From positions 53,909-117,908 of the forward strand of contig JAMWET010006972.1 of NCBI GenBank assembly GCA_024036415.1: 64,000 nt of DNA, written 5' to 3'. Of the stretch, positions 41,251 through 54,135 are shown piece by piece. The stretch's first letter is position 1. The number at the start of each line of letters is the position of its first letter. A program made the translations under genes and the position numbers. The notes below the pieces were generated by a model. That model had not been told where the DNA came from. It saw nothing but the letters and a program-made list of their open reading frames with translations, and did not search any database. The DNA is from Prochilodus magdalenae. Lineage: Eukaryota > Chordata > Actinopteri > Characiformes > Prochilodontidae.

Positions 41251-44200
41251 TAGAGCTCTTAACTGGGTTGAGACCTTATAGGTAGAAGACAATTAAAATG
41301 AGCTGGTTTTGTCTATAACTACACTAACCAAGAACATCGCCATTTTCTAAATGAGGTCATATGTTCACCAACTGTCATGTGACAGCATCCAGGATGTTGG
41401 GTGTAGGTCACTCAGGGACTCCATGTGTTTAGGTGAGGGATAAAGCTGTATGAAGTACTTTACAGACTTTTAAAAGGCTTGTGACACATACGTCACTGTG
41501 GGCTCTTATGGGTTAACATCCTCACCTCAGCTTAAGGTCACTGAATTTGAGCTTTTAACCACATTGTCCAACCCTACTCCCATTGATCCAAAGGCTGCTG
41601 TCAATTTAGTCACTCTTCCTATTAAAACGGTAAGATGAGAAGCTTTTGTGACTGAAGCTCCTGCCATCTGTGCCCTAATAATGACCTCCTTTTCGAAGGC
41701 ACTTGCCATCTTGTTACAAAACCAAAGTTAACTCCGCCTGTTCAATATTTAGCATGGAGGACAGTTAACTGCTTCTTCCATCATCCAGTTTTTATGTTGG
41801 GAAGCGTATGCAGTCATTAGATTCTGAATTACTCTTGCAGGTTCTCCTATAATCTGTCACCAATCCGTGTGCAACATATCCCACATTCTTTCTTGATGTT
41901 CACTATTCACCATCATTTCCACATGTTCCTGTCCTCTGCATTCCTGATTCATACTGAATAAAGCCCATATACATACAGGACAGTAAAAACTAACCTGCGG
42001 AGGCAGCGAGCTTTGCCCATCTGCACGTCCCCAGCTACAGTGCAGACCAACTGACTTAACACTCGCATAAATCACTGGCTGGGCTAACCATCGGCAACGG
42101 AAAGCAGCCCTGGTTCAGATTACAAGGCAATAAGCATATCTGGACAACAAGAGGAGACAGGCCTCCCAAAATATCGGCTGCTTTTTCAATGAAATCTTTA
42201 CTGCTTTGACAATCCCATAAAGCTCGGCATAATGGTCCTTCGGTCTAACCTGGGGGAAGAAAAAAAACGCTCTTCCTGTATTTTAAACATCAGGAAATGC
42301 TGTATAAGGAGATGGTACTGTAGAAAGTGGATAGCACACAGGGGTGGATTGGAAGCACTGTGTGGGAAAAGCATTACTCATTATGATGACTGTAGCTACT
42401 GATTCTATTTGTAATCGAGCACTCAATAAAATCAGTAATAAAGTCCACAGATTCTTCCAAATTCATAGAGGTTGGATGTGAAATGCCTCTAAAAGCTCCC
42501 TCACGGAAGGTTTTTACACTGAAAGGTTATGAATATGCTCCTCAGTGCTTCAGACATTGTTTAAGATTCAGTTTAAGTCTAAAACTTATTTTTAACAATC
42601 ATTTATTTTAATCAGTTCATGGTGAAAAGTACATGCAGGGAAAACAGATTTTTTGTTTTACCATTATCAAGATAACATATACAACCCTGGAGATTCACTG
42701 GTGGTTTTAGATAATATAAGAATGGCTACATTTGCATTTTTTTTCCAATATTGTATAGAATCAAAAACAAACCTTAGTCGTAGCCTTTTAAAGGCTGTAA
42801 AATGTTTTATTGAAAGAATATAATCTATGAAACATTTTAAAAGACTTACAAAAGTGGGAAAAGTGGGAATGATCATTTAAATAATCCAACAAAGACTAGA
42901 TGAGTATTATTAAAGTTTAAATTAAAAAGCATCAGGCCTCATTAGCACACACTAATTGTTAAAAGTTAAATGTTTGCCTGGTAACTAGACGCAATGACCA
43001 CAAGAAGGAATATTGCAGGCTTTGTGCCACTGAAGGCCAAGCTGTGGTTATTATCAGAGGATTCGGCTCTTTAGTGCTATGCTTCAGTTTCCTAATAGTG
43101 CTCCTCTGGGGCCAAACCTTAATGGGCTGAATATGATATATGTGGAACTTAATGGCCTCCATGTGGAAAGCCACTGGGCCAACAGAAGAAAGGCTAACAC
43201 CGTTTAGAGAAGATTATGAGTGGAAAATGACCCCTTATAGGTGCAAAGAGCAGCCATTATAACCGAAACATGATTATGCTGGGCTTTTGAAAGTGGTATG
43301 GACATAACATTGCTCACAGGTGGTGCCACACCACCGTCAATCCCAGCTCATTTGTACTGGTCATTATATAAACTCAGTAAGGTAACACCGGGTAGTAAGG
43401 TAATCAGCACTGAAATAAATTACTGCTGGCATAGAACTAGCCTAAAACGATTAAAGCCATACAGACCAACAGCAAAGGTCCATTTAAACTTACATGACAG
43501 TGGGAAAACACCCTCTCTCAGAGTCATGCACATCACCACACACAGCTGTTCCGATAAGCAATATGTGGCATTGGTGTGTTAATCAAAGATGAAGTAATTG
43601 GGACTTGGACACAATGGGCATGTCCAAAAATACTCCTCTCACTTCTGGCTGCCTGTTGTATCTGACACAACTCTATTGAGAAACCATCCAGACTCTTAGT
43701 ACCCAGAACAATGACACTTTAGCAGCACATGTGCGGAAGAAAGCGAATCGGACCCTCAGGGTACAAATGCCTGCGTAAAACGGTACAGAGATCATGCTGT
43801 GGTATTTTCCAGTGTATCTGAGTGACAAAGACCAGGGTGAATTCTGTGGCTTTGGCCGTAATGCCTTCCACATTTTAGCTGTAGCGTCCTTTGTGTCTCT
43901 TCTGTAGGCTTTCGCAATCCACTTACGGAATCAGCTGAGGAAGGTATTGTATACTGTATATACAGCAAGAAGAAACTGTCTCAGAGTTACTCCTGCATGG
44001 TGGACCATTAGAGAATGAATAGGATTAGGCTGACAGCGTCACTGTGCTATAGTCTCAATATAACTACCAGTGATACGGTTCCACAAACTGACGTACAGCA
44101 GCAAGTCATTATAATCAGGCCTAACGGGCGAGTACACTGTTTTCTCAGTGTAGCATCCTTAATTCCAATTCCGTGGTGAAGATGGGAACATCCATGGCTA

Positions 44201-45178
44201 AAGCCACATCGAAGGACATTATTACACAAACTGGATATAGACGCATTGCCTGATGCCTGAGGCAATAGGATTAAGAGATGTCCCGAGATGTCGTCAGCTT
44301 GCAACAGGGTAAAGGGAATACCAGTTTAGGCTGCTATGAAAGTGGTTTCTGTGCCAGAGTTCCTCTTCTATGACTCTGCAGACTGTTTGAATGCACAACA
44401 AATTCCACAGCACACTAAAGGAAAAGGGAAAACTGGGAAAAATGTATCATGGTTCCCTTTTCAATGAGTTAAAGGCACTGTATGGCATGACAGGACCCAG
44501 CATCCCCAACCCACCTGTGAGTTAATTGGTTTCTCTACAATGCACTTCAGTTGCATTTCACATTTCACACTGCACTCTGAACGGGTTTACATGTACTGTA
44601 GAATTACACACAGATTTTTAGAAATACTGGCGGAATTCCCCTTTTAAATCATGGAGTAAAATATTCTGCTTCCTCAGCTCCTTTCACATAAATGTGTTTT
44701 AGTTGTATCATCGAAAAAACAGCCCAGACCCACAGGATATTACGAGAAAACCGTTTAAAAAGCCTTAAAATCCTTCAAAATTAAAGGTGTTAATTCAGTT
44801 CAGGCGTTATACCGAAGACGCTTTGGTCCTGTAGGAATTACCCTGGTCTGAGTCCGCGAGACGGTTCCGTTATATCCGGGTATTTATCCGGCAGCTCTGA
44901 TTTTTCTGCGTTAATGTGTTTATTTTATCCACCATTTTATTATTTTAACATTGTTTCTCCTCAGTAACCCGTGTCTGCCCTGCTGGAATAACCGGCCTGT
45001 TGTATGTAAGGGCTTTCAAAGTGTTCCCGTTACTTCTGAATCTCTCCGAGTCACGAACTGTCAAACACCAACACCGATATCAGGTAAACATGGCGTCTTT
45101 AAACGGTCTAAACTTTCACCAACGGTCTTAATCTAGTTTATCAGTCAGTCAGGTTCCCGCTCACTCTTCACTGCTTAC

Positions 45179-45345
45179 CTTTAACACGTTACATGCGCTC
45201 TTTAAACGTCCCCGCATCCGCCATGTTCACCAGGCGTTATGGTGGCAATTCTGTGTTCATATTTCTCTGATCTGAAAGACAGTGATCTGTGTCAGACGGT
45301 CGTCCCGTCCTCCTCTCCTGATGGAAGCGCGCTGTGCGAGAGGAA
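45179..45345 (-). other. rai2: Probable rai2 5' non-coding exon 1
   Basis: On the minus strand a good donor, AAAG|GTAAGC, lies at 45,179/45,178. Upstream of it (higher coordinates) are a GC box, a promoter-like module and CCAAT boxes in the correct order. The exon end is inferred from the donor and the exon start is unknown. It also carries many CpGs. An alternative is a promoter of an unseen plus-strand transcript. Confidence 0.4.
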
Positions 45346-45440
45346 CACAAAGTTTCCCCACCCGGATTCTGACAAACCCCGCCCACCTGTGCTGAGATTG
45401 GTTAGTAGCTCATCGGCCTGTGCTGTGATTGGCTAGAAAC
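45346..45440 (-). promoter_or_regulatory. rai2: Probable rai2 promoter
   Basis: Read on the minus strand: two CCAAT boxes (45,428-45,432 and 45,397-45,401), then a GC box GGTGGGCGGGG, then TTTGTCAGAAT and GGGTGGGGAAA. The last part (45,353-45,387) matches the scml4-like promoter at 5,801-5,835 with only a handful of differences over about 31 nt. No TATA box seen. Factor binding (NF-Y, SP/KLF) is inferred from motifs. Confidence 0.5.
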
Positions 45441-46795
45441 TCCTAGCCCTCGGTTAGGACCGGCTTTTCCATACCCCTAACTAGAATTGGCTCATAGCTC
45501 GTAGTGCTGTTTTAGGACTCAATAGTAATTCATAGTCATTCATAATTCTGTGATATGATGGGTTTGTAGATCATAGCCCAGAGTTAGGATCGGCTAATAG
45601 CTCATAGTGCGACTGACTACTGGTTCATCGCTCCAGAGCTGGATCTGGCTAGGAGCTAAGAATTCCCTGTTAATAATAATTCCACAGTCTGTGACTGTAC
45701 TATTCTTATCTGCACAGTTACTCTACATGCTGTATATATACTGACTGTCATTCATCTTTTACTCTGCAGACTTGTTGGTCTCACAGTACATGCAACCTAC
45801 TCTCTCCTCTCACTCTGTACATATGGATATTATATTTATAGTAACATCTGTATTTTTCTCCACTCCACAGTCCATAATTGTATGTATTGCAACCTTGCAT
45901 TGCTTGCTATGGTTACTTCCTGCACATTATGTGTAAATGATACTGTATTTGGCACTTCTGGTTAGATGCTAACTGCATTTCATTGACTCTGTAACTGCAC
46001 TCTGCACAATGGCAATAAAGTTGAATCTAATCTAATCTAATCTTATCTAATCTAATCTAATCTAATCTAATCTAATCTAATCTAATCTAATCTAATCTAG
46101 TGGGTAATAGCTTGTAGCCCTGGACTAGGACTCCTTTGTAATTCATAGTGCTGTGCTTTGTTTGGTTTCTAGCTTCTAGCTCAGACCTAGAACTGGCTAA
46201 TAGCTCATTGTCCTGCACTAGGATTGGCAAATAGGTCATAGTCCTTTGCTACTATTGTCTACTATTGGCTAGTGGTGACATTGCCTAGTAGTTCATAGCC
46301 CTGTTGTAGGGCTGAACAGACTGAACAGTAGTTCAGTCCTTGCTGGAATTGCCCAGTAGCTCATAGCCTTTTGCTGCAATTGGCTAGTAGTTTATAGCTC
46401 CCCTGCTGGAAGTGGATGGTGGTTCATAACCCCCTTTTGGAATTGGCTAGTAGTGCATAGCCCTTGGTTTATAGTCTGGCTAATCATTCATCACCCTGTG
46501 CTGGGATTGGCTAGTAATTCCTGTTACTGAAATTGTGCTGTGACGTCCTAGTAGTTCATTGCCCCATTGTCGGATTGGATAGTAGTTCATAGCCCCCTGC
46601 TGGAACTGACTGGAAGTTCATAGCATTGTGCTGTGATTGGCTAGTAGATCATATATCCCTGCTAGGGTAGGCCAGTAGTTCATTGCCCTGTGCTGAGATC
46701 TTACAGGAGTTTAAAGCTCTGTGCGGGGATTGACTAGTTCTGGAATGAGAGTGGCTTAATACCCCTGGGCTAGGATTGGCTCGTAGCTCATAATC
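45390..46795. repeat. Degenerate array of CCAAT-box-bearing repeats
   Basis: A loosely periodic repeat, about 30-60 bp apart, built on GGATTGGCTAGTAG followed by TTCATAGCCCTGTGCTG. Around eleven ATTGG motifs are visible (for example near 45,397, 45,428, 45,484, 46,265, 46,378, 46,440, 46,506, 46,572, 46,637 and 46,780). Units are heavily diverged. A retroposon interrupts it at about 45,665-46,100. The array overlaps the probable rai2 promoter at its left end. Confidence 0.7.
45665..46100 (+). mobile_element. Retroposon 3' fragment with (TAATC)n tail
   Basis: Non-coding sequence ends in ACTCTGCACAATGGCAATAA and AGTTGAATCTAATCT, a common fish retroposon terminus, and runs into about 15 pentamer TAATC units (46,026-46,099). 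The left limit is placed where the flanking ATTGG-type repeat stops. It split that older array. The family is not certain. Confidence 0.6.
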
Positions 46796-46799
46796 AGTT

Positions 46800-49176
46800 T
46801 TTTCGGTAGCATAAGTGGGCATGCTCTGTCAGAATACTTCCCTCCCCCTCCTTTCTTCAGTATTTATGGTCAACGAGTGTGGCAGGGTTGCCATGTTTCT
46901 TAATTTTATTACCAAATGATGCACCTTTAAATGATAACATTAAATTCAGACATCTTGTTTATGTCTGAATGTCATCAGGCTGTACTGGTACATGGCAGCG
47001 CCCTATTATTAGCCTCATGATTGAATTAGGTCTGGAGAGTGCATAAAAAGAGGGGGAGGAATTTGTCTGAAGTGGTGGTGGTCTGTTGTTTGACGGCCTT
47101 TCCAGTTCTTGTCTCTAAAAGGCTCATTGTTTCATTCTTTACCTCAAAGACTGCCATGAACTTCCCAGTGTCCTAAAGCCAGGAGGGTCAGTGGGGGTGA
47201 CCACAGACCAGTGACCTTAGATGGACCCTAACCAAATCTCATCTAGAGGCTTAATCAATTATCAATGGCAGTAGTTTCCTACAGAGCATTAAAACAGTGT
47301 GGCTTATTGTGCGGCCCCTCTTCAAAAGAGTGGGGAGCTAGTCTTTGTCTCCATGATGTCTCACTCGCTTTGACTGACAAAACAGGGTTCAGTTTTTCAC
47401 AGGATTCTCTGACTCTGACTTATGAGGAGATGATTGCCATGGCTTTGAATGAAATTATAGGAAATATTTTCAAAACTATAAGCCATAAGCCACGGCTGGG
47501 CCATCAGCTACTGTGTACTGCAGAAGAAACAGCTCACTGACATTTACAACGTCCACAGATGACTTGGTCTTGTTCATATCTCTTGCATTTTATTAATATT
47601 ACTTATGAGGGATTAGTAACTTGCAGATTTGATTGCATTATCTGACTGTAAAATACTATCTGTGCATGTTAAATCATCTTAAATCTAGCCAGCGTTTTAA
47701 ATACTGAGGTTACCGTAAGTATAAATACAGGCCCCCTAAAAATCAATGCCCATTTACTGCTAAGCAGCGTCTGTGCATCACATGAGTATATAGAGAATGA
47801 CAATGGATAAATGTGTGTACGGTTCAGGGAAATCAATTTTAATAGTGCAATAAAGGAAATCTCACAAAGGGCATTTTTCAGTGGTATGATATCCCCCTGC
47901 CTGGATTAAGTTGCCCCCTGGATAAAAGAATGAATTTCTCTGAATGTGCCTTCTGGGGTTTAGAGAGTGTTAGAGACCGCACAGTCTGAGCCTTCAACAT
48001 GTGGTGGTAGTATAAGGGAAGACTGATCGAGGGCAGGTGGAGAACTGGAGTTCTGTACGACTTCTGCCTGCAGCTAGAAGGCTGGATTTCCCTGTTTTAT
48101 AACCAGTAAGGTCATCCCAGGACTGAGGAACAGGCCGGAGATGGGGTGGGGATTGTGAGAGCTTTGTCACGGGAAACGGGATGTGAGGATGTGAGTGTAT
48201 AAGGTGCTAGATTAGAAGGAGGAGGGGTTTCAGGCCTGCACCTCCTCCCATCTTTAGTTATTCCATAACTGTCAGATCACACACTGACTTATCAATTAAA
48301 ATATAACAAAGAATGTGTCTTTGAACTGGTATTGACCTTAATTTATAGCTTAATGGCTTTATTATAATAAGCCCTGACCAAGAGGGTCCAATGGAAACAC
48401 TTTTGTTCATTTTTAGCAATCATGTTCATTACATAATCATATTATTAAAATGAATCAAATCATATTCTTCCTTTTCTTCTTCTTCTTACTATCATTATTA
48501 TAGTTATTATTATTATTATTGTCAAAGTCTTATATATTGTTAAATATTGCCCCTGATTTTAGTTTCATGTGAATTAATTAATGTATGTATGTATGTATTG
48601 GGTTCTCCATTCACTCTGCTTCTCTATTATTAGATTATGCTTATGTTGTTACATGGTTATAAACGTAACTCATCACTTCATATTGCTTTATTTGTCCTTT
48701 TGGTTCTGTTTTGTTTTTCTGTTTTTCTCTTTGCCCTAGGCATGGATTAAGTCTAGTCTTAGGCTATGGAAAATTCATTTAAGTCTAGGATTGGGGTTAA
48801 ACTTGGTCTGGGAAACCTGACTTACTTATTTTTATTATACTTACAATTTCAGTTTAATGACTCTTTGGGTACAGCAATGTGGGCAATGTCACATGAACTT
48901 CCTTTAATAAATAAAGCTTCCTTTTAATATAGCGTCAGTAATATATCCAGTTGAATAATTACAATAGTTTGTGGCACTGAGGTCTAAATTTATAATTAAA
49001 CAACAGAATAAATAAATAAATAAATAAATAACATAATAATAATAAATAAATATTTATCCACGTGCCCTTATTAAACATAGAAGTGAACCTTCTGTTCCTC
49101 ACTGAGAATCAGCTGTACATGTGGAGATGCTGATTTCAGAAGAAACTGGAGTGCTCTCTTTATTTATTTCCAGAAC

Positions 49177-49212
<36 letters not shown>

Positions 49213-50529
49213 TATATACACCTTCTATATGTTATATAATACAATTTAAACAACTTATATAAATACATTGATTGCTATTATACAAAAATGTGGATCACCT
49301 GACCCTCAGCATTTTAAAGGTCAATAAATAAATCCCAGCATATCAGAAATAATTCGACTATAGCCATTCAGTACCTGTGTCACGATCAGATTTAGCCCCT
49401 CCATTAGAGCATGGACATGGGGTCATACAACTTATTTCTACACATGTTGTATTTATTAGAGTATCTAGAGAAATAGCCTTATTCAAACAGATGATCATTT
49501 TGCCTTTTTAAAGCATTCATTTATCAAACAAGTATGATAAAACATATCTGCAAACTCAATAAATACATGTTCTACTTCAGTCTGTAGTCTAAATCTATAA
49601 ATTATCTGTATAATCTTATAATATTGTTATAACAAGGTTACAATGATCACAATAACATATGCTGAGCAGATTTAGGATCATTTGACTTACAAATTCCTTA
49701 GAATATTTTGCAGTGAACCGCTATAATGTACTACACGGCCCTCTGCTGGCTAGTCATGGAATGTCTTTTGCACTCTGCTGAGGATTAAAGCAGCAGCTTG
49801 ATACCCATAACTGGGCAGTGGGCAGCGTTAAGCTTGACTATGTTATTAACATTTAGATCTGAATCCTGATCATTTACCTCAGTGTGAAAGAATTATGGAG
49901 AAATGACATGAAGGAAAAGCTGGTTAATTAACAAGTCGAATATGGTAGTTTTTGTGGTAGTAAGACTGTAGTGTTGTGTTTTTAGGTTTAGACAAGATAC
50001 TATCATTTCTAAAAATCATACATTATTATTTAATATTTATTCATTTTTTTATTGTTGCTGATTATTGGCGTTTAAGCTGCCATTTCTCTTTGGATGATGC
50101 ATTTTATTGAAATCACATTTTTTTTACTGTTTAACCAGGAAAACTCTTTGCTACCGAGAAAACTTGACTACTAAAATTTTCTTTAGCTCATTTTCCAGTT
50201 TAAAATCTAGGCACGAGTAGCATCACAGGAAATCCCTCACAATATCTTCAGCAATGAACGTATCATTTTTGGACCATGACCTTTAGAACTACATTACCCA
50301 GCTGCTGTCTAAGAGAACACGCATCACTTGTGTAAATGCTGACTTAAGGACAAAAGACAGAGACCTACCTGGATGTTCTAGTTAGATTCTACAGCAAACC
50401 AGTTTTCTATTGAGAGATGGCATAGCATGGTTGTGCGACGTTTATAGTTACTCTGCCAACTTTCGGCAAATACAGCTGAACTAAATGTGCTGAAATGCCT
50501 GTTTTGAGTTTTGACATATTTATGATTAT
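46800..50529. other. Intergenic region, no gene recognised
   Basis: AT-rich sequence with short simple repeats: TATG units near 48,578, (AAATA)n at 49,003-49,050 and (TA)n at 49,178-49,217. The 91-codon frame at 47,265-47,540 has no recognisable domain or splice context, and I do not call it. Confidence 0.6.
49178..49217. repeat. (TA)n microsatellite
   Basis: About 19 TA units with one G interruption. Confidence 0.9.
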
Positions 50530-51391
50530 AGATTATGTTAGGATGCGAAAAAGAGGAGAGATGAACATGCTGGCTCGGGGCTTCGCCCCGAGCCCTTGCA
50601 TCCAATTTGGTGTCTCTTTGTCGAGCGGAAGTGGGTTAGGTAGGCACGCTTTTCGCCCCATTCATTTCCAATGAGAGGAGAAAGGGATGCGATAAAAGGA
50701 GAAATGAACGAGTGCGGGTCAATCCATCACCGTATTCCTGCTGGGGGCTGTGCCCCGAGCCTGTGTATCCGATTTGGTGTCTCTAGGTCGAGCGGAAGTG
50801 GGTTAGATGGGCACGCGTTTTTCGCTCCAATTCATTCTCTATGGGAAAAAATTCCGGAAAAATTCCTTCCCGATCGGAATTCTTGCATCCGATCAAAAAG
50901 CTGTATACAAGCAAACATCAGCGCATCATACCGGACAATATGGAGTTGGAACAACCCGAGCCCTTGTGTCGATTTGGGCTCTAGGTCGAGCGAAAAAAAG
51001 GTAGGCACGCTTTTTGAAAGGGATGCGATAAAAGGAGAAACGAACGAGTGCGGGTCAATCCATCACCGTTTTCCTGCTCAGGGCTTTGCCCCGAGCCAGT
51101 GTATCCGATTTGGTGTCTCTAGGTCGAGCGGAAGTGGGTTAGATGGGCACGCGTTTTTCGCTCCCATTCATTCTCTATGGGAAAAAATTCCGGAAAAATT
51201 CCTTCCCGATCGGAATTCTTGCATCCGATCAAAAAGTTGTATACAAGCACACATCAGCGCATCATACCGGACGATATGGAGTTGGAACGGAGTCGATATC
51301 TCGAAAACTGCGGGACTAGTTAGTCGGCGACGAAAACGCGGCGAAATAAGAATAATAATAATAATAATAATATATATCGGATAACAGTATA
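50530..51391 (+). repeat. Satellite unit 0 (partial, rearranged)
   Basis: The array begins abruptly inside a B monomer. One C block is broken at about 50,955, and a B monomer and a complete C block follow, so a local rearrangement or duplication of B-C has occurred. It ends in a TAA/TA run before the first junction hairpin. Confidence 0.8.
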
Positions 51392-51418
51392 GTTGCGCAT
51401 TGCTTTGCAATGCGCAAC
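51392..51418. repeat. Junction hairpin, 12-bp perfect stem
   Basis: GTTGCGCATTGC-TTT-GCAATGCGCAAC. Followed after 11 nt (CATAATAATAA) by CTAG and the leader of the next unit. Confidence 0.95.
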
Positions 51419-52800
51419 CATAATAATAACTAGAAAAGTGCATTTCCTGAGGGAAACGCGGGATGGTTGCGCAGCTTGCTCAGTGAGGAACGAGGGATGA
51501 GTAAACGAGTGCGGGTCGGTATGACTGTGGATTAGCGTCTGGGGGCCTGCCCTTAGTGAGCACGTGAAGTTTGGTGGCTCTCGGGCGACCGGAAACGTTA
51601 CTGCTAGGTTTGGCTTGAAAATGACTGGGTCTCTATGGGGGGAACGAGGGATGAATAAACGAGTGCGGGTCAGTATGACTGTGGATTAGCGTCTGGGGGC
51701 CTGCCCTTAGTGAGTATGTGAAGTTTGGTGGCTCTCGGGTGACTGGAAACGTTACCGCTGGGTTTGGCTCGAAAATGACTGGGTCTCTATGGGGGGAACG
51801 AGGGATGAATAAACGAGTGTGGGTCAGTACAACTGTGGATTAGCGTCTGGGGGCCTGCCCTTAGTGAGTATGTGAAGTTTGGTGGCTCTCGGGCGAACGA
51901 AAGCATTACTGCTTGGTTTGGGTCGAAAATGACTGGGACTCTATGGGAGGAACGAGGGATGAATAAACGACAGATAGACGAGTGCGGGTCAGTATGACTG
52001 TGGGTCAGTGCTTGGGGACCTGCCCTTAGTGTGCATGTGAAGTTACGCAGCTCTCGGGGGAACGAAACAGCCGGCTTTAGGTGTGTCCAAAAATGACTGG
52101 GACTCTATGGGAGGAACGAGGGATGCGAAAAAGAGGCGAGATGAACGAGTGCGGGTCAATCCATCACCTAATGCTGGCTCAGGGCTTTGCCCCGAACCCT
52201 TGTATCCGATTTGGAAGCTCTAGGTCGAGCGAGAGTGGAGTACATAGGCAAACAATTTTCCATCCTATTCATTCTCTATGGAGGAAAAAGGGATGCGAAA
52301 AAGAGGAGAGATGAACGAGTGCGGGTCAATCCATCACCGAATGCTGGCTCGGGGCTTCGCCCCGAGCCCTTGTGTCCGATTTGGAGGCTCTAGGTCGAGT
52401 GGAAGTGCGTAAGGTAGGCACGCTTTTCGCCCCATTCATTTCCAATGGGAGGAGAAAGGGATGCGATAAAAGGAGAAATGAACGAGTGCGGGTCAATCCA
52501 TCACCGTATTCCTGCTTGGGGCTGTGCCCCGAGCCAGTGTATCCGATTTGGTGTCTCTAGGTCGAGCGGAAGTGGGTTAGATGGGCACGCGTTTTTCGCT
52601 CCAATTCATTCTCTATGGGAAAAAATTCCGGAAAAATTCCTTCCCGATCGGAATTCTTGCATCCGATCAAAAAGTTGTATACAAGCACACATCAGCGCAT
52701 CATACCGGACGATATGGAGTTGGAACGGAGTCGATATCTCGAAAACTGCGGGACTAGTTAGTCGGCGACGAAAACGCGGCGAAATAAGAATAATAATAAC
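51419..52800 (+). repeat. Satellite unit 1 (complete)
   Basis: The leader AAAAGTGCATTTCCTGAGGG onward at 51,434 is followed by five A monomers (starts near 51,487, 51,642, 51,796, 51,950 and the longer fifth to 52,113), three B monomers (to about 52,615) and one C block ending in a TAA run. This is the cleanest copy to use as a reference. Confidence 0.85.
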
Positions 52801-52829
52801 TATAAAAAGTATAACTAAGGGAAAATGCA

Positions 52830-54090
52830 GCTTTCAGTGATAATGAGGGGGATAAAAGTATAGTGCGCGGTATGATGGTTGCGCAGTGAAGTTTTGCTCA
52901 GATGAAAGGAACTGCTTGGAGGGAAATGAGTGGGAGGAACGAGGGATGATGAGTAAACGAGTGCGGTCGGTATGACTGTGGTTTAGCGTCTGGGGGCCTG
53001 GCCCTGGTTTGGTGGCTCTCGGGGGCGAACGTAAACTTTACTGCTTGGTTTGGGTCAAAAATGACTGGGACTCTATGAAAGGAACGAGGGATGAGAAAAC
53101 GAGTGCGGGTCAGTATGACTGTGGATTACCCCTGGGGCCTGCCCTTAGTGAGTATGTGAAGTTTGGTGGCTCTCGGGCGAATGAAAGCATTACTGCTTGG
53201 TTCGGGTCGAAAATGACTGTGACTCTATGAGAGGAACGAGGGATGAATAAAAACGACAGATAGACGAGTGCGGGTCAGTATGACTGTGCATTATTGCTTG
53301 GGGACCTGCCCTTAGTGTGTATGTAAAGTTCCGCCTTTCTCGGGCGAACGAAACAGCCGGCTTTAGGTGGGTCCAAAAATGACTGGGACTCTATGGGAGG
53401 AACGAGGGATGCGAAAAAGAGGCGAGATGAACGAGTGCGGGTCAATCCATCACTGAATGCTGGCTCTGGCCTTTGCCCCGAACCATTGTATCCGATTTGG
53501 AGGCTCTAGGTCGAGCGGGAGTAGAGTACATAGGCAAACAATTTTCCATCCTATTCATTCTCTATGGAGGAAAAAGGGATGCGAAAAAGAGGAGAGATGA
53601 ACGAGTGCGGGTCAATCCATCACCGAATGCTGGCTCGGGGCTTCGCCCCGAGCCCTTGTGTCCGATTTGGTGTCTCTAGGTCGAGCGGAAGTGGGTTAGG
53701 TAGGCACGCGTTTCGCCCCATTCATTTCCAATGAGAGGAGAAAGGGATGCGATAAAAGGAGAAACGAACGAGTGCGGGTCAATCCATCACCGTATTCCTG
53801 CTTGGGGCTGTGCCCCGAGCCAGTGTATCCGATTTGGTGTCTCTAGGTCGAGCGGAAGTGGGTTAGATGGGCACGCGTTTTCGGCTCCCATTCATTCTCT
53901 ATGGGCAAAAATTCCGGAAAAATTCCTTCCCGATCGGAATTCTTGCATCCGATCAAAAAGTTGTATACAAGCACACATCAGCGCATCATACCGGACGATA
54001 TGGAGTTGGAACGGAGTCGATATCTCGAAAACTGCGGGACGAGTTAGTCGGCGACGAAAACGCGGCGCGACGAATAATAATAAAATAAAA
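52830..54090 (+). repeat. Satellite unit 2
   Basis: Degenerate leader (hairpin reduced to TAGTGCGCGGTATG), three A monomers, three B monomers and a C block ending near 54,085. Confidence 0.8.
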
Positions 54091-54110
54091 AATCCTGAGG
54101 GAAAAGTAAG

Positions 54111-54135
54111 TTGCGCATTGCTTTGCAATGCGCAA
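54111..54135. repeat. Junction hairpin, 11-bp perfect stem
   Basis: TTGCGCATTGC-TTT-GCAATGCGCAA between satellite units 2 and 3. Confidence 0.95.

Larger units (their letters stand above)
36227..45178 (-). other. rai2: Probable rai2 5' intron
   Basis: Bounded by the acceptor above and the candidate donor at 45,178. No coding exon was recognised. It contains a copy of a dispersed repeat (36,990-37,105), a short CA run near 38,360, and the AT-rich minisatellite at 40.1-41.25 kb. The many short frames on both strands look random. Confidence 0.4.

Noticed and set aside
40828..41292. Ile/Tyr-rich 154-codon minus-strand frame
   Set aside because: Encoded by the 22-bp minisatellite; no other support.
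47265..47540. 91-codon plus-strand frame
   Set aside because: No family resemblance, no good start context and no neighbouring exons; consistent with chance.
50671..51384. 237-codon frame with two near-identical halves, and its many shorter look-alikes to 61,430
   Set aside because: The frames recur because the satellite monomers recur; several frames of the same monomer are open, substitutions do not favour silent sites by eye, and lengths end at random TAA runs.
52346..52370. Rho-independent terminator from the strong GC hairpin
   Set aside because: It recurs in every B monomer of a vertebrate satellite and lacks a following T run; bacterial terminator logic does not apply.
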